A DNA stretch of 64,000 nucleotides, from contig CM082577.2 in assembly GCA_040954595.2 (NCBI GenBank), forward strand, positions 15,872,001-15,936,000, in the 5' to 3' direction. Shown piece after piece: positions 10,701 through 20,046 of this stretch. Numbering within the stretch: position 1 is the stretch's first letter; each line of letters opens with the position of its first letter. The notes below the pieces were generated by a model that ran no database searches, had not been told where the DNA came from, and worked only from the letters and a program-made list of their open reading frames with translations. Position numbers and translations under genes: made by a program. Source of the DNA: Balanoglossus misakiensis (lineage: Eukaryota; Hemichordata).

Positions 10701-12258
10701 CAGCGGGGTCAACCCTCACCTGCCAATAGGCGGAATTTGCGTCTAGTTTGGAGAACCAACGGTTTCCGGACAGCGTGTCCATACAGTCTTCGATTAACGG
10801 AAGAGGGAACACGTCCTTAGCCGTTTGGTTGTTTAACGCGCGGTAGTCTACACACCAACGCACGCTGCCGTCGCGCTTGCGAACTAGAACAGGGGCGGAT
10901 GCCCATTCCGATACGGAGGGCCGAATGACCTTTGCATCAAACATTTTCTTCAAATGCGCTTCTTCCTCGCCTGCGAAACAACGCGGTGTGCGGCGCATCT
11001 TTTGTTTGACAGGTCTCGCGTCCCCAGTGTCAATGCGATGGCTAAGGGCGGTAAAGTTCCCAAGATCAAATTCATTGGCTGCAAACACGTCTTGGTAATC
11101 ATTCAACAGCTCTTTGAGTTTGTCTGTCTCCCCCGGACTCAGATTTGTACATGATTTTTGGAACAGGTCCTCTAAATGGCCGGGCACGTCTGGCTTGTCA
11201 GTTTCCCTTTTCCCCAGTGAGGCCTCAACTTTCTGGACAGTGATTTCTTCCGTTGTCCCAGGGGGGCCCACTACCTCGACTTCAGATGCTGTTGCCACCA
11301 GCTTTCCCTTGCTAAGGGTGACTGATCTATCGGATGGGTTAACTAAGCATACTTTGGGCAACCGTCCCCCACTATTGACTGTCCTTGGCACTATCACCCG
11401 TAAATTCCCCACTGGCTCGATGATATACTCGGACAAAGGGCAATCCATCCCACAACGTACCCTTACTACTGAATTTGGGGGAATTCTAGTCCGTTTGGGC
11501 AACGTGACCTTTGCCACTTTCTTTTTTACCCCTTCCCGACCATAGGTCATGTGTACAACTTCACCCCCAAACCGCAACTGATTTCTTCGCATATCTAGGA
11601 TCACTCTCCTCGACCGCATAAAGTCTGCCCCTAGCAACATGTCATCTCCTATCGGCGCTACATACACGTCCTCTGTGAATTTGGTCTTTCCCAACTTCAG
11701 GCGCAAGGGACCTACTTTATGGGCTTTCATTTCCATTTCCCGCCCTGCAGTTTGCATGATGGTGGTTTTGAGGACTGGGGGGCGGTTCCCAAGACGGCTA
11801 TAGAGGCGGTCTGAAATGATGGTGACTTCTGCTGCCGTGTCTACTACTGCCTGTACTTTAATCCCTTCGACTAAAATAGGTACACTATACATAGACCCTG
11901 ACACTAACTGACAAATGGTTATGGGCTGGGTGTCTTCACCGCTGGAGATTTCGTTTTCTGTGGATCCGTCGGTGTCCGAGTTCAGGGAATCATACTCCTG
12001 TTCGTCCACCAACTCCTCCGACGGACCGTACTGTTCGTCGGTTCGAGCCTCCCTAGGGTGTATGTAGAACCCGTGCCCTTGTGACGTATCGTCAGCGTGG
12101 GTATCTAAAGTGGCCTGACACACTGACCCCCCTTCTCGGACTTTGGCACCACCCTTGGTGTCAGTGTGTGCTGTCACTCTGCCAATTTCATTCCCTCCCC
12201 CCTTTACTTTGGGACCATTTCCCTTGAGTATTGGGCCCTTTTGTGGCTCTTGGGTCAA
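7798..12258 (-). CDS. pol: Pol polyprotein: protease, reverse transcriptase, RNase H, integrase and C-terminal PHD finger
   Basis: The 1486-codon frame has all Pol domains. The aspartic protease site is VVDTAAEVTII at about 138-148 (DTA rather than DTG). RT spans about 440-620 with the FLDD box at 568-571. RNase H is at about 710-830 (ILDTDAS, RQELLA, RTDHSS). The integrase zinc motif has H1060, H1067, C1097 and C1100, and the core acids are D1129, D1189 and E1225. After the integrase, residues 1437-1486 form a C4HC3 PHD finger (CIC, CDKC, WFHMSC, FCPQC), where chromoviruses carry a chromodomain. The first codon given is TTG, three bases after the gag TAA and in the -1 frame relative to gag, so expression probably needs frameshifting or stop bypass. 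No break was seen in the frame. Confidence 0.95.
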   Translation of the reverse strand: MTQEPQKGPILKGNGPKVKGGGNEIGRVTAHTDTKGGAKVREGGSVCQATLDTHADDTSQGHGFYIHPREARTDEQYGPSEELVDEQEYDSLNSDTDGSTENEISSGEDTQPITICQLVSGSMYSVPILVEGIKVQAVVDTAAEVTIISDRLYSRLGNRPPVLKTTIMQTAGREMEMKAHKVGPLRLKLGKTKFTEDVYVAPIGDDMLLGADFMRSRRVILDMRRNQLRFGGEVVHMTYGREGVKKKVAKVTLPKRTRIPPNSVVRVRCGMDCPLSEYIIEPVGNLRVIVPRTVNSGGRLPKVCLVNPSDRSVTLSKGKLVATASEVEVVGPPGTTEEITVQKVEASLGKRETDKPDVPGHLEDLFQKSCTNLSPGETDKLKELLNDYQDVFAANEFDLGNFTALSHRIDTGDARPVKQKMRRTPRCFAGEEEAHLKKMFDAKVIRPSVSEWASAPVLVRKRDGSVRWCVDYRALNNQTAKDVFPLPLIEDCMDTLSGNRWFSKLDANSAYWQVRVDPADCKKTAFVTKYGLFEFTRMPFGLCNAPATYSRVMNLVLRGLTWDVVLAFLDDIMVLGTDFDHHLQNLRGVFQRMRDYQLKLKPRKCELFCTEVTFLGRRVKQNSIELEADSIRAIAEWPRPTKTREVESFLGLANYHRSFIKGFAEMAAPLYAITGKQAYAWGPEQQSAFEEIKTALMSPPVLTLPNDEDPFILDTDASNHALGAELIQVQGGRERVVAYGSVSMTPEQRRYCTTRQELLAVIRFTRQYRHYLLGKRFLLRTDHSSLTWLLSFKEPQGQLARWLEELSQYDMKVEHRPGKKHVNADALSRVQDPKQCSNFSHGISPQDLPCGGCNYCEKAHSRWSAFIEEVDDVVPLARAIGQGKTVSDTPGAESPPGETLSPGRDTPIPQGCDCPPWPWDPGESYEGRNVHEGNWLEAPQSHIDIEQGWDREQGKPKAYVVTRASEKQEGTAIVGVSMAEFREMQQKDPDLSDLLHWVETGKEPLEGKLMLSSPAAKNYWVNRELFCVIDGVLWREEIDSGHKLFVVPRDMKEEVIDLNHTIPSAGHQGAQRTLSRIKQKYVWYKMHEEVKDFVATCPECSQNKKTHRYGRAEMKSFHAGSPMERVHLDFLGPLPKTQGGNEYILMMVDQFSKWVECIPLPSQTAEVTAQAAVNEFFARFGYPFEIFTDQGRNFESQLFVAICELLRIHKCRTTPYRPSANGQAERNNRTLMDAVRCFIGNQREWDVHLPQIAGAMRASVNRSTGYTPNRLMLGRELNLPADLVFGVTTGQGKDSTDKFSNEGERAEGYVRELERAISTAHETARNTLRATQERMKRDYDLRTHTKAYGVGDCVYILDTATTKGKCRKLSPPWKGPAVIIGKFSPYLYKVRLKRAEMTVHHDRIKLCRDRVLPQWIVRHQANIANDTGETESPGNDQYCICRGPNDGSPMIQCDKCFDWFHMSCVGIQSGKGSTGDYFCPQCTQQA

Positions 12259-12260
12259 AC

Positions 12261-14303
12261 TTAGGCCCTCTGGTCTGACCCTTTCCCGTTTAAATGCTCA
12301 GCGAATGTTACCCGCTTCTCCCTGGAATCTGGGGTTACTCTTTCCCTTCCCTTGGGGCATTCCCTACGGAAGTGTCCAGGTTCCCCACAGTTAAAGCATT
12401 CCCGTCCCCTAGGGGAGGGTGACCGAGACCGGCCTGCCTCGCGTGAGGATAGGGCAACCACTGTCTTTCTCAAACTCTCTAAAGTCTTGGCCATTTCAGT
12501 CATTCGTTCGTTAAGGGTATTTATCCCGCGACTGGGACTCTGGCTCGGGCTACGTGGGGTTCGAAACCTCTCCCGTGAGCCCGTTCCGCCGTCGGTGGGT
12601 GATAAAGCCCGATCTCTGGGGGGTCGCTCCTGAGCGGCTGATCGCACACGTACAAATTCGCCGTCGCTATCTGTCTCAGATGTTACTCGCTTTACTTCGC
12701 GTCGCGAGATTCGGCGGCCGAAGATTTCGCGATTGTTGTATTGGAACCAACGTATTTGGTCTATGGCTTCTTCCATGGAGGATACGCGTTGGTTAGCAAC
12801 TGAAAGCCCTGCCTCGCGATCTGCGCATCCCTGACAAAACTTCATTATCGCCTGACGGTCCATAGCGCGCTCCGTCAGTTCAGGGAAAGCGTTTGCCGCG
12901 AGGGACAGTAGTCGATCTGCCCACTTTTCAAGTGACTCCCCTTCCTTCTGATGTGACTGCTGAAATCTCATCTGCGCGGTTTCTTGTAATTCTTGGCGCC
13001 CGAAACGCTTTTCAAGCTTACTAATCAGCCGCTGGTAGCTGATATTCCGCTCGCGCCTGAGTAATGTTGAGTGAAATTCGCTGGCGTCGCCGTCTAAGCA
13101 AAAACACAAGCAACATTTGCGTTCGCTTTCCGTCCAACCCTGGGCATCCGCGTAGCTGGTGAATTTATCGAAAAACACGCTCCACTTTCTCTCCCCAGTG
13201 TAAACTAACGTTTTGGGCGTATTAAACATCCTAGAGCTGAAGGCGGGCCCTTCCCTACCCCCACCTTGCCTCATGCCCGTGAAGGACGTTTCACCATAAG
13301 GGTGGCTTGGCTGCACATTCCCATACGTCGGAGTCCAGGTGACATTGGATGGGGCGTATGGGCTAGGACTGCTTCCCACTTGAGGGGGTGGGCCATTGTA
13401 CGTGGGATAGGGGGTCCCCGGTACTTGAGGCGCGCCACCACGGTTTTCGGTGGGAAATCGCCAATCCCCGCGTTCGTAAGGGCTGGCTGGGAGCGGTGTG
13501 GACCCCATCGGGTATGGTGGTGGTGGGGTAAAATACCTTGGGAAGGGGTCTGTTGGATACGGTGGAGACACCCCAACCTGGTTCCCTGGGTAACGGCCTT
13601 GCTCTGTTGTGTGAAAATTATCCCTGTCTCGGGGTGCCCCATAATTTGGTGTTTGACCCTTGGGAATTATTGGCTCGTGTTCTCCCCCTTCCCCTTCATC
13701 TGGGCCTGACCCTTCATGGCCATTAAGTGAAAAACGGACCCTACGCTGCAAAGCACTTCTGGGTTGGGTTCCAGGACCCCCCTCCCCATAACTGGCTCTT
13801 CTTGATCCCTTGGGGTACTCGCTTGCTGTGGGAGGGTAACCCCCACTATCCAATTCCTGACGTTGGCCAATTTTCTCCCTTCCCTCGGGAAATGGGGTTG
13901 TCCTGGGCCTTGTACTATTCCCCCTTCCATACTCCAGTGATAACTGATCTATTTTGCTAGCCAGCTCTGAAAGTGGGATTTCCGGTGGCCCCTGAAATTT
14001 CCCTGTTTTGCGTGCATTTCTGCGGGACGGTGTCTGCTGGTCCTCATCACTACTGCTGCTGTAGGTATTTGAGTGGGTCGGGGCTGGAGGAAACTCAGCT
14101 TCCCTGATGTCATAGGACACCAATTCGTGAAAGTCAAGTGTGGGCCTGAAACGGGGGATTTCCCCTAGGATTTCCTTTGAGACCCTCCCATACCTACTTC
14201 TGGCTCTCATAATTGCCTTTGCCACTTTCTTTCCCACCCCAGGCAAGGTCTTAAGGGTCGTAAAGTCACACGTATTAATATAGACTGGACCCTTGCAGGC
14301 CAT
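12261..14303 (-). CDS. gag: Gag protein with N-terminal ComEA-like helix-hairpin-helix and CCHC zinc knuckle
   Basis: The frame extends upstream to a TTG at 14333, but the first ATG is at 14303 (MACKGPVYINTCDF), giving 680 residues. Residues about 8-52 match the ComEA-type helix-hairpin-helix pattern: INTCDFTTLKTLPGVGKK, then A..I...RS..G, then ILGEIPRF. A long Pro/Gly/Tyr-rich linker follows. The retrotransposon Gag core is at about 375-480 (CLDGDASEFHSTLLRR and SLEKWADRLLSLA). The knuckle CFNCGEPGHFRRECPKG is near the C-terminus. Gag packages element RNA into particles. Helix-hairpin-helix motifs bind the DNA or RNA backbone without sequence preference; finding one at the start of Gag is unusual. 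It ends with TAA three bases before pol. Confidence 0.93.
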   Translation of the reverse strand: MACKGPVYINTCDFTTLKTLPGVGKKVAKAIMRARSRYGRVSKEILGEIPRFRPTLDFHELVSYDIREAEFPPAPTHSNTYSSSSDEDQQTPSRRNARKTGKFQGPPEIPLSELASKIDQLSLEYGRGNSTRPRTTPFPEGREKIGQRQELDSGGYPPTASEYPKGSRRASYGEGGPGTQPRSALQRRVRFSLNGHEGSGPDEGEGGEHEPIIPKGQTPNYGAPRDRDNFHTTEQGRYPGNQVGVSPPYPTDPFPRYFTPPPPYPMGSTPLPASPYERGDWRFPTENRGGAPQVPGTPYPTYNGPPPQVGSSPSPYAPSNVTWTPTYGNVQPSHPYGETSFTGMRQGGGREGPAFSSRMFNTPKTLVYTGERKWSVFFDKFTSYADAQGWTESERKCCLCFCLDGDASEFHSTLLRRERNISYQRLISKLEKRFGRQELQETAQMRFQQSHQKEGESLEKWADRLLSLAANAFPELTERAMDRQAIMKFCQGCADREAGLSVANQRVSSMEEAIDQIRWFQYNNREIFGRRISRREVKRVTSETDSDGEFVRVRSAAQERPPRDRALSPTDGGTGSRERFRTPRSPSQSPSRGINTLNERMTEMAKTLESLRKTVVALSSREAGRSRSPSPRGRECFNCGEPGHFRRECPKGRERVTPDSREKRVTFAEHLNGKGSDQRA

Positions 14304-14848
14304 TTTGACGTGGTCTAGTGGCCCCTTAAACAAACTAATAATTAACTACACACTCGACAACACGTAGGATTTACACGAGTGAACCTCTTTTATTAACAGA
14401 AATAATCACCACAGACAAAAACTCACTCCCACACAAAAGAAACTTGAATGCTATACTAAAGAAAACTTCTGCGCATGCGCCGAACGCCGCACCCCAAACA
14501 CGTTTTTGGTAATGAGGACCCCTCTAACAATAGAATGGGACCCTATGCCAAGATGGCGGCCAAATTTCCGCCCACGCTGTTTTGGGAAAAAACACAGAAA
14601 TTTCAATATAAACGCTTCCTAAACCCCGGTACCTACCCAGCACCGACTCTAACTTTCCTCAAAAAATCCCTGCGGTCCCTGAGAGTTTGCCCAGTGTTTT
14701 CCTGCCCTGGCTATCCCCGATTTCTCGTTTTTTCTTACCCCAGAAAAAACCCCACGTCTTACCCGGACGCTATCGCTGGACTCCGGCCACAAAAACACCA
14801 CTCTCCCCCGCTATTCACAAAAAAACGTTTCCCCGCACAAAGTAAGTA
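14304..14848 (-). other. 5' leader of the retrotransposon
   Basis: Non-coding leader between the primer-binding site and the gag ATG, about 545 bp. No conserved domain appears in any frame. Upstream in-frame codons from a TTG at 14333 are open but lack ATG. Confidence 0.6.
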
Positions 14849-14866
14849 CACAGGCTCGCAGCGCCA
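14849..14866 (-). promoter_or_regulatory. Primer-binding site
   Basis: One base after the 5' LTR end (CAACA on the minus strand) the sequence TGGCGCTGCGAGCCTGTG starts with the TGG that pairs with a tRNA CCA end. The priming tRNA cannot be named from this alone. Confidence 0.7.
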
Positions 14867-14867
14867 A

Positions 14868-15068
14868 TGTTGCGAAAGCCGATATGCTCACCTTAGATAA
14901 AGGTAAAAGGATACTGCGTAGTAGGTAGGCTGAATAACTTGTAGAATCTCTCGGAGCTCAGATAAAAGCGTGTAGCTGAAAGCTGGTCTCGTAGAAGAAG
15001 GGTCGAACTATATCCGCCCAAGGGGTGAGTAGGGTCAGTGACGTCATCACGGATGTAGATTCACAACA
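14868..15068 (-). repeat. 5' LTR of the large retrotransposon
   Basis: The 201-bp partner of 506-706. A splice-donor-like AAG/GTGAGC occurs near its 3' end on the minus strand (GT at 14891-14890). Confidence 0.93.
15039..15046. promoter_or_regulatory. CRE/ATF palindrome TGACGTCA in 5' LTR
   Basis: Same octamer and position as in the 3' LTR. In the 5' LTR it lies in U3, where it could act as an upstream activator of element transcription. Confidence 0.5.
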
Positions 15069-16112
15069 CTGGTTTCGTCGTTTCGTTGTTTCGCAAAGTA
15101 TAACTAGCCACAGTAGACATGGCTCTCCCATTTACAAAAAATACTCCAGAAATGTGCGATGTGCAGTGTGTGTTTGTGGTATGATGTGTATTCACAACCA
15201 GTGTGTTTGTTGAGGATGAGCAATTGAAATGGTTTTGGACCCTCACTAGCATTAACATTTCTCCTATCCCTTTCTATGACTTGATGGCAAAACATACTGG
15301 TTCATGACTCCTTGTTACATTTTTCATCATTTTTCTTGGGTGATTTAATTTTTTTTACTTAATGTATTTTTAACAGTTTTTATGGTTTCAGTTCTATTTG
15401 TTCATTCTGATCTTTCTCTTTATAAATGTGTGTTGTTTTATTCTCAATGTTTTCAGTCTTTGGGACTCTATACTAAATACTTTTTAAGCAAAGCTCTCAT
15501 TGAGCGAGGTTTTAAAAACGTATCCCCCTAATGCCATTCTGAATGCTCAGTTTGTAAGGAATATACTCAACGCAAGTACAAAATGGTCTCCGTTCCTTTT
15601 CATAAATCTACAGTATTAATTTCCTCTGCTCTTTCCGAAGCAAAATCTCTGCCTGTGTGCTTCCACTACAAGCATTTTTACTGTACGTACGAAATAAGTA
15701 TGCACAATTTACACTGCGAGTGTGGGGCTTTAAACTAGCTCTTAATTTAACAAAATATCATGCTAAACTGTACTATAATTAATAATAGTATGCCATGCCG
15801 AAGCCTAGCTCTGTATCGAGCCTTTTTCGCTTAGAGGGGCGGCGGCCTAAAGCTTATAAAAGAACTCATGCACAGCCAAATTTAGGCGGAAAATGTCATG
15901 TTGTGTACTGACTGATAATATACTGTCATTTCACCCCAGCTATGCGCTCCAAAACTGATATGGCATTAACACCAGAGGATGTGTACTGATCTGAGTGAAT
16001 CAGATCCCGTGAGGAGTACGGTGCCCAGAGTACACGTATCCAGAGAAATGCCAATAGTTTTGCTACATCTTCGCCCGCCATGTTGCAAGGTCGACCTTGT
16101 TCTCCAGAAAAT
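15069..16112. other. No recognised gene
   Basis: Flank between the LTR retrotransposon and the large inverted-repeat element. Mostly AT-rich; short open frames show no domain. Confidence 0.5.
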
Positions 16113-18240
16113 TAGTCCATGGGCCAGGACCCGATTTTTCATGAATTGGTATCAGAAAGATGGACAAAGCCTCATGTGGTTTTTTGGAAAGGCCTATATC
16201 TCTAGATTATGAATTGGGGTGATAGCCCTGCCTATCGAGTAGCTTTCTGCATTTTTTCCCTCAAAAACTAATATAAGAACATAAAAATTTCCGACCCAAA
16301 TTTTGGGGGTAGGGGAACTTTAAATTGCTGTAACTCCAGCAAAACTAAAGCCAGAACAGTCATTTACCACTCAAATTGTGTGTTTTTTAGAACTCTACCA
16401 ATATAATATATTTTGGTGGTAATTCGTTTTGAATTGAGGTCAGTAGAGGTCAAAAGGTCATGAAATTTGGGTCATTCTGAAAATTTGTAGTATGACTATT
16501 TCTTGAACGATTTTTTTGAACTTAAGTCTTTAAATGTCATTTACAAGATAAAATACTCTCCCAGAATCTATTTCAAACCAATAGAAAACCTTATTATTCA
16601 TTTATGACCAGAAAAACACAAATAAAGAGAAACGACAGAAAGACATCCAATTTTCCACTCAGATTTAAGGGTAGGGGAAACTTAAGTTCTTGTAACTCCG
16701 GCAAAAATAAACCCAGAACAGTCATCTACCACTCAAATTGTGTGTTTTTTAGAACTCTGCCAATATAATATATTTTGGTGGTAATTCGTTTTGAATTGAG
16801 GTCAATAGAGGTCAAAAGGTCATGAAATTTGGGTCATTCTGAACATTTGTAGTATGACTATTTCTTGAACGATTTTTTTTAACTTAAGTCTTTAAATGTC
16901 ATTTAGAAGATAAAATACTCTCCCAGAATCTATTTCAAACCAATAAAAAACCTATTATTCAATTACGATCAGAAAAACACAAATACAGAGATACGGAAGA
17001 ATGGCACAAGACTTCAGACCCTGATATTGGGGTAGGGGAAACTTAAGTAGTTGTAACTCCGGTCAAAATAAAGCCAGAGCAGTCATCTACCTCTCAAATT
17101 GTGTGTTTTTTAGCACTCTACCGATTGTAATATGTATTTGTTGCAATTTTATTTTGAATTTAGGTCAAAGAGGTCAAAAGATCACAAGATTTGGGTAATT
17201 TCGAAAAATTATGGTACGAACATTTCCCGCATTAATTTTTTAAACCCAAGTCTTCAAATGCCATTTATGAGATAAAATACTCTACACGATTTTTTTCAGA
17301 CCAATTGAAGACCTTATTATTCAATTAAAGTCAGAAAAAAAATTAGTAGAGAAACTGGATAATAACAAACAATTCCCACGGATTTTGGGGTAGGTTTGGC
17401 CATCTAACAGGTAAGTATACACCCAACTGATCATGCACATATGGTGTTTAGGAGAACGGATGTGCAGATTTGTGAACCTTTGCATGCTGCTCATGTGCAC
17501 TGTACTTGTATGATGATTCCTAACAATACTACGAGAAGGGGCCATTATAGCATTGTAGCTCTGATTGTGTATTATTGTTGGATACCATCCTACAGTGTAC
17601 AGGCACAGCAGATGACAAGTCAAGCAAAGGTTCAAAAATCTGCTTATTTTTTTTCCTCAACACAATATGAGCATGATCTATTTATATTCAGGTCTACTAT
17701 AATAAATAAAAAATGGCAAACCCATCTTCTATTCCACACGAGGGCTCGACGGGATTGTTTTCTCGACTGTCATGAATCCGACCATAAAGCAAGCCTCGTC
17801 ACTCTACAAGATCACGCCTTCTGGATAACTTTGCTGAATACAGCTAACATACAAAAATACAAACCAATTCAGGACCTCGCCATTGGTTTGGGCGAAGGTG
17901 AAATTCCTCAGGTGCAGTGCCATCGGAAATGCCGAAGTCTCTTTACGATGAAAAAGGCTCTTGAATCTATCCTTTCTAAAGAGCAGTCGTCATCAACTGA
18001 GGGAACCAATACACTGGAACGTGAAAAAAGGTCGAGCATACAAGGGTCTCGGGTGTACGATCATATTTGCATATTTTGCTCCACCACCAAGTACATGAAG
18101 GGAAGTAGGACAAGAGCTCCTTTAGTTCGTTGTCATCAATTGCGTGCGGACAACACATTAAGGGAGGCAGTAACAAGAAAAAATGACAGTAAAATTCGTG
18201 CACTTCTCAGTCGTGAGTTGGTTGCTGCTGAGGGTCACTA
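16113..18240 (+). repeat. Left arm of the large inverted repeat
   Basis: Similar throughout to the complement of 21716-23831. Differences are scattered substitutions and small indels. The homology stops in the gene, after the codons for AAEGHY. Confidence 0.8.
16300..17400 (+). repeat. Three ~360-bp subterminal repeat units in the left arm (mirrored in the right arm)
   Basis: Units starting near 16308, 16670 and 17030 share GGGGTAGGGGAA, TAAAGCCAGA(A/G)CAGTCAT, GAGGTCAAAAGGTCA and AAATACTCTCCCAGAATC. The third is more diverged. The mirrored set lies at about 22570-23650. Confidence 0.8.
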
Positions 18241-18556
18241 TCATAGAGCAGGTTCAAGTCATATGGAGGTTGATGAAAGTCAACATGATCAAGATACTAG
18301 TTATGAGGATGTCCTGCAAATTGCTCAAGAAGAGTTATTTTCTTTTATCAGAAATGATTTGTCCACAAACCCTGAGGTAGTTCCCCTGACTGATCTATCA
18401 AACAAGTTAGTTACCAAAATGCTCCAACTTGGTGTTAAACAGGTTAACAATTCCACCAACAAAACTTGCAGCATACGCTAAATACGGAATTCAAAGGGAC
18501 ATTGATTTTTTTAGATGATGTAAATGGTAGGGTGCTTGTATATCCGTCATCACTAG
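17713..18556 (+). pseudogene. Broken transposon gene, left copy (unrecognised Cys/His-rich protein)
   Basis: ATG at 17713 begins MANPSSIPH. Compared with the right copy, two bases are missing near 17746, which shifts the frame. The rest then reads through CFLDCHESDHKASLVTLQDH, CHRKCRSLFTMKKALESI and CIFCSTTKYMKGSRT, i.e. paired Cys and Cys/His positions typical of a zinc-binding N-terminus. After AAEGHY a deletion relative to the right copy removes the RKCYRDYT segment. A second shift near 18465 moves the frame to one reading NTEFKGTLIFLDD and LVYPSSL, which runs into the LTR element inserted at 18557. The composition resembles long, uncharacterised transposon-borne proteins. No catalytic domain is visible. 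Confidence 0.6.
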
Positions 18557-19078
18557 TGTTACGATCTGTATAAAGGTCAAATGCGATTTCAAGGGTTAAT
18601 TAATCCAGAGCTCGGAAATGTCAATGTTTGATAGTATTTGATTTTATGTATTTGAAGTAGATAGGGAGAGCGGGTGTTTAACTGACTGCTCTGATTGTCA
18701 ATCATCACCGAACTGACTTTGTTATATAACACCTTATGTAAATTGGTTCGTATAGAGTTGACTGATGCCCAATGAAATTGTAACACATATATTTTACATT
18801 ATTAACCACGCCTTGAGAAAAGTAATTATAAGAGAACTTTGTTTCCAAAGTTGAAAAAAGAATAATCTAACGGGAGATGGGAGTACCTCAGGCTACTGAG
18901 TTCGTTCCCTTCCTCATGTACTTTACTGGGCGTATTTGATGTACTGGAGTAGTTCTGGACAATAAATGAACGTGAATCAGATACGTGTCTCCGTGGATCA
19001 CTGTTCTCGTCAGAGCCCGATACCTCATCGCTACAGATTCCCCAATGCATGAACAATCATGAGAAACCAGCCGTAATA
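18557..19078 (+). repeat. 5' LTR of the gag-only element
   Basis: 522 bp, essentially identical by eye to 21034-21555. It includes AATAAA at 18961-18966. Confidence 0.92.
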
Positions 19079-19080
19079 CA

Positions 19081-19098
19081 TGGTGGAGATACGTGGGT
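19081..19098 (+). promoter_or_regulatory. Primer-binding site of the gag-only element
   Basis: TGGTGGAGATACGTGGGT starts two bases after the LTR, with the TGG expected for pairing to a tRNA CCA end. Confidence 0.55.
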
Positions 19099-19176
19099 AG
19101 ACGAAACAAATCCATCGGAGACAGAAACAAATCCATCGGAGACAGAAACGGCGACGTCCAGCGGAAAGATTACAGC

Positions 19177-20046
19177 ATGGATCGCGAGATGCTAAACGAC
19201 ATGAACAGTCAAATATCGGAAATACGACAGGTTACACTCAGAGCTGGAGGTCAGGTAGGCCCAGGTTTCTTTTCGGCTACAGAGACTGAGAATGCACACC
19301 GATGGTGGAAAAAATATATAGACTTTGCTGACTTTAAGCAATGGTCAGACGAGAAACGGCTTAAAGGAATCGGACTATATTTGACTGGTGAAGCGGAGCG
19401 ATGGTTCTACAGACTGTCTGCTGAAAAGAAAAATGACTTGACGACACTGCAAAATGTCTTCCTCGCTCGTTTTGATAAGTGCGGTCCGATGTGGCTGTAT
19501 GACGAGAAACTGTTTCGCCTGAAGCAACAGCCGGACCAGACTGTTGAACAATATGCGGAATTAATATGCGAAAAAGCAGAAAAAGCGAAAAAGACTGATG
19601 AGGAAATACTATCTTTCTTCATGAACGGACTGAGACCGGACATACTAAAGTTCGTAGCGGGAATGTCACCTGAGGACTTCGAAACAGCGTACAAACATGC
19701 TCGAACAGCAGAGGTCGTGGCAGGATTACCAGAGACAGACGAGCCAGAAGCGGGTCTTTTACAACAAATCTCGACACGGATTGACGAGATGAAACAAGAA
19801 GATCAAGAAATGAAGACCAAATCAAGCGCGGCAGATCATCGAGGACGATCGACAAAAAGAGAGAAGAAATCGCCGAATTACAGAGCAAGAGAACGAACAA
19901 TAGACTATAAGGTAAAGAGGAACATATATAATTTTACTGGGCACTCTACCCAACGTTTTCCTCGACATAGTCAATTTAATTCCCGTGCATGTTTTAATTG
20001 TGGGCGTTACGATCATATAGCTAGAAATTGTTCAAAATATGCGTAA
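19177..20046 (+). CDS. gag: Gag of the non-autonomous LTR element
   Basis: The frame is open from 19093, but the first ATG is at 19177 (MDREMLNDMNSQISEI), giving 289 residues. Residues 40-175 form a retrotransposon Gag core (HRWWKKYIDFADFKQWSDE, LTGEAERWFYRL, then QPDQTVEQYAELICEKA). A basic charged linker follows. The CCHC knuckle CFNCGRYDHIARNCSK ends the protein. Upstream of the ATG is a duplicated stretch encoding KSIGDRN twice. No pol follows, so the particle protein is the only product visible. It is only distantly similar to the Gag at 12261-14303 and lacks its helix-hairpin-helix. Confidence 0.85.
   Translation: MDREMLNDMNSQISEIRQVTLRAGGQVGPGFFSATETENAHRWWKKYIDFADFKQWSDEKRLKGIGLYLTGEAERWFYRLSAEKKNDLTTLQNVFLARFDKCGPMWLYDEKLFRLKQQPDQTVEQYAELICEKAEKAKKTDEEILSFFMNGLRPDILKFVAGMSPEDFETAYKHARTAEVVAGLPETDEPEAGLLQQISTRIDEMKQEDQEMKTKSSAADHRGRSTKREKKSPNYRARERTIDYKVKRNIYNFTGHSTQRFPRHSQFNSRACFNCGRYDHIARNCSKYA

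Larger units (their letters stand above)
506..15068 (-). mobile_element. Large Gypsy-type LTR retrotransposon with Gag, Pol and a TatD-nuclease third ORF
   Basis: Two 201-bp direct repeats (506-706 and 14868-15068) bound the element. Each begins TGTTG and ends CAACA when read on the minus strand. On that strand the order is 5' LTR, primer-binding site, gag, pol (protease, reverse transcriptase, RNase H, integrase, PHD finger), a third ORF, polypurine tract, 3' LTR. RT before integrase places it in the Gypsy/Metaviridae-like group. A CACTA-type element interrupts the third ORF; without it the element is about 10.35 kb. Flanking tggt at 503-506 and 15070-15073 is a possible 4-bp target duplication, but it would move the LTR edges by one base, so the exact boundary is uncertain. 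The LTRs look almost identical by eye and gag, pol and the TatD part are open, which suggests a fairly recent insertion. Confidence 0.93.
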
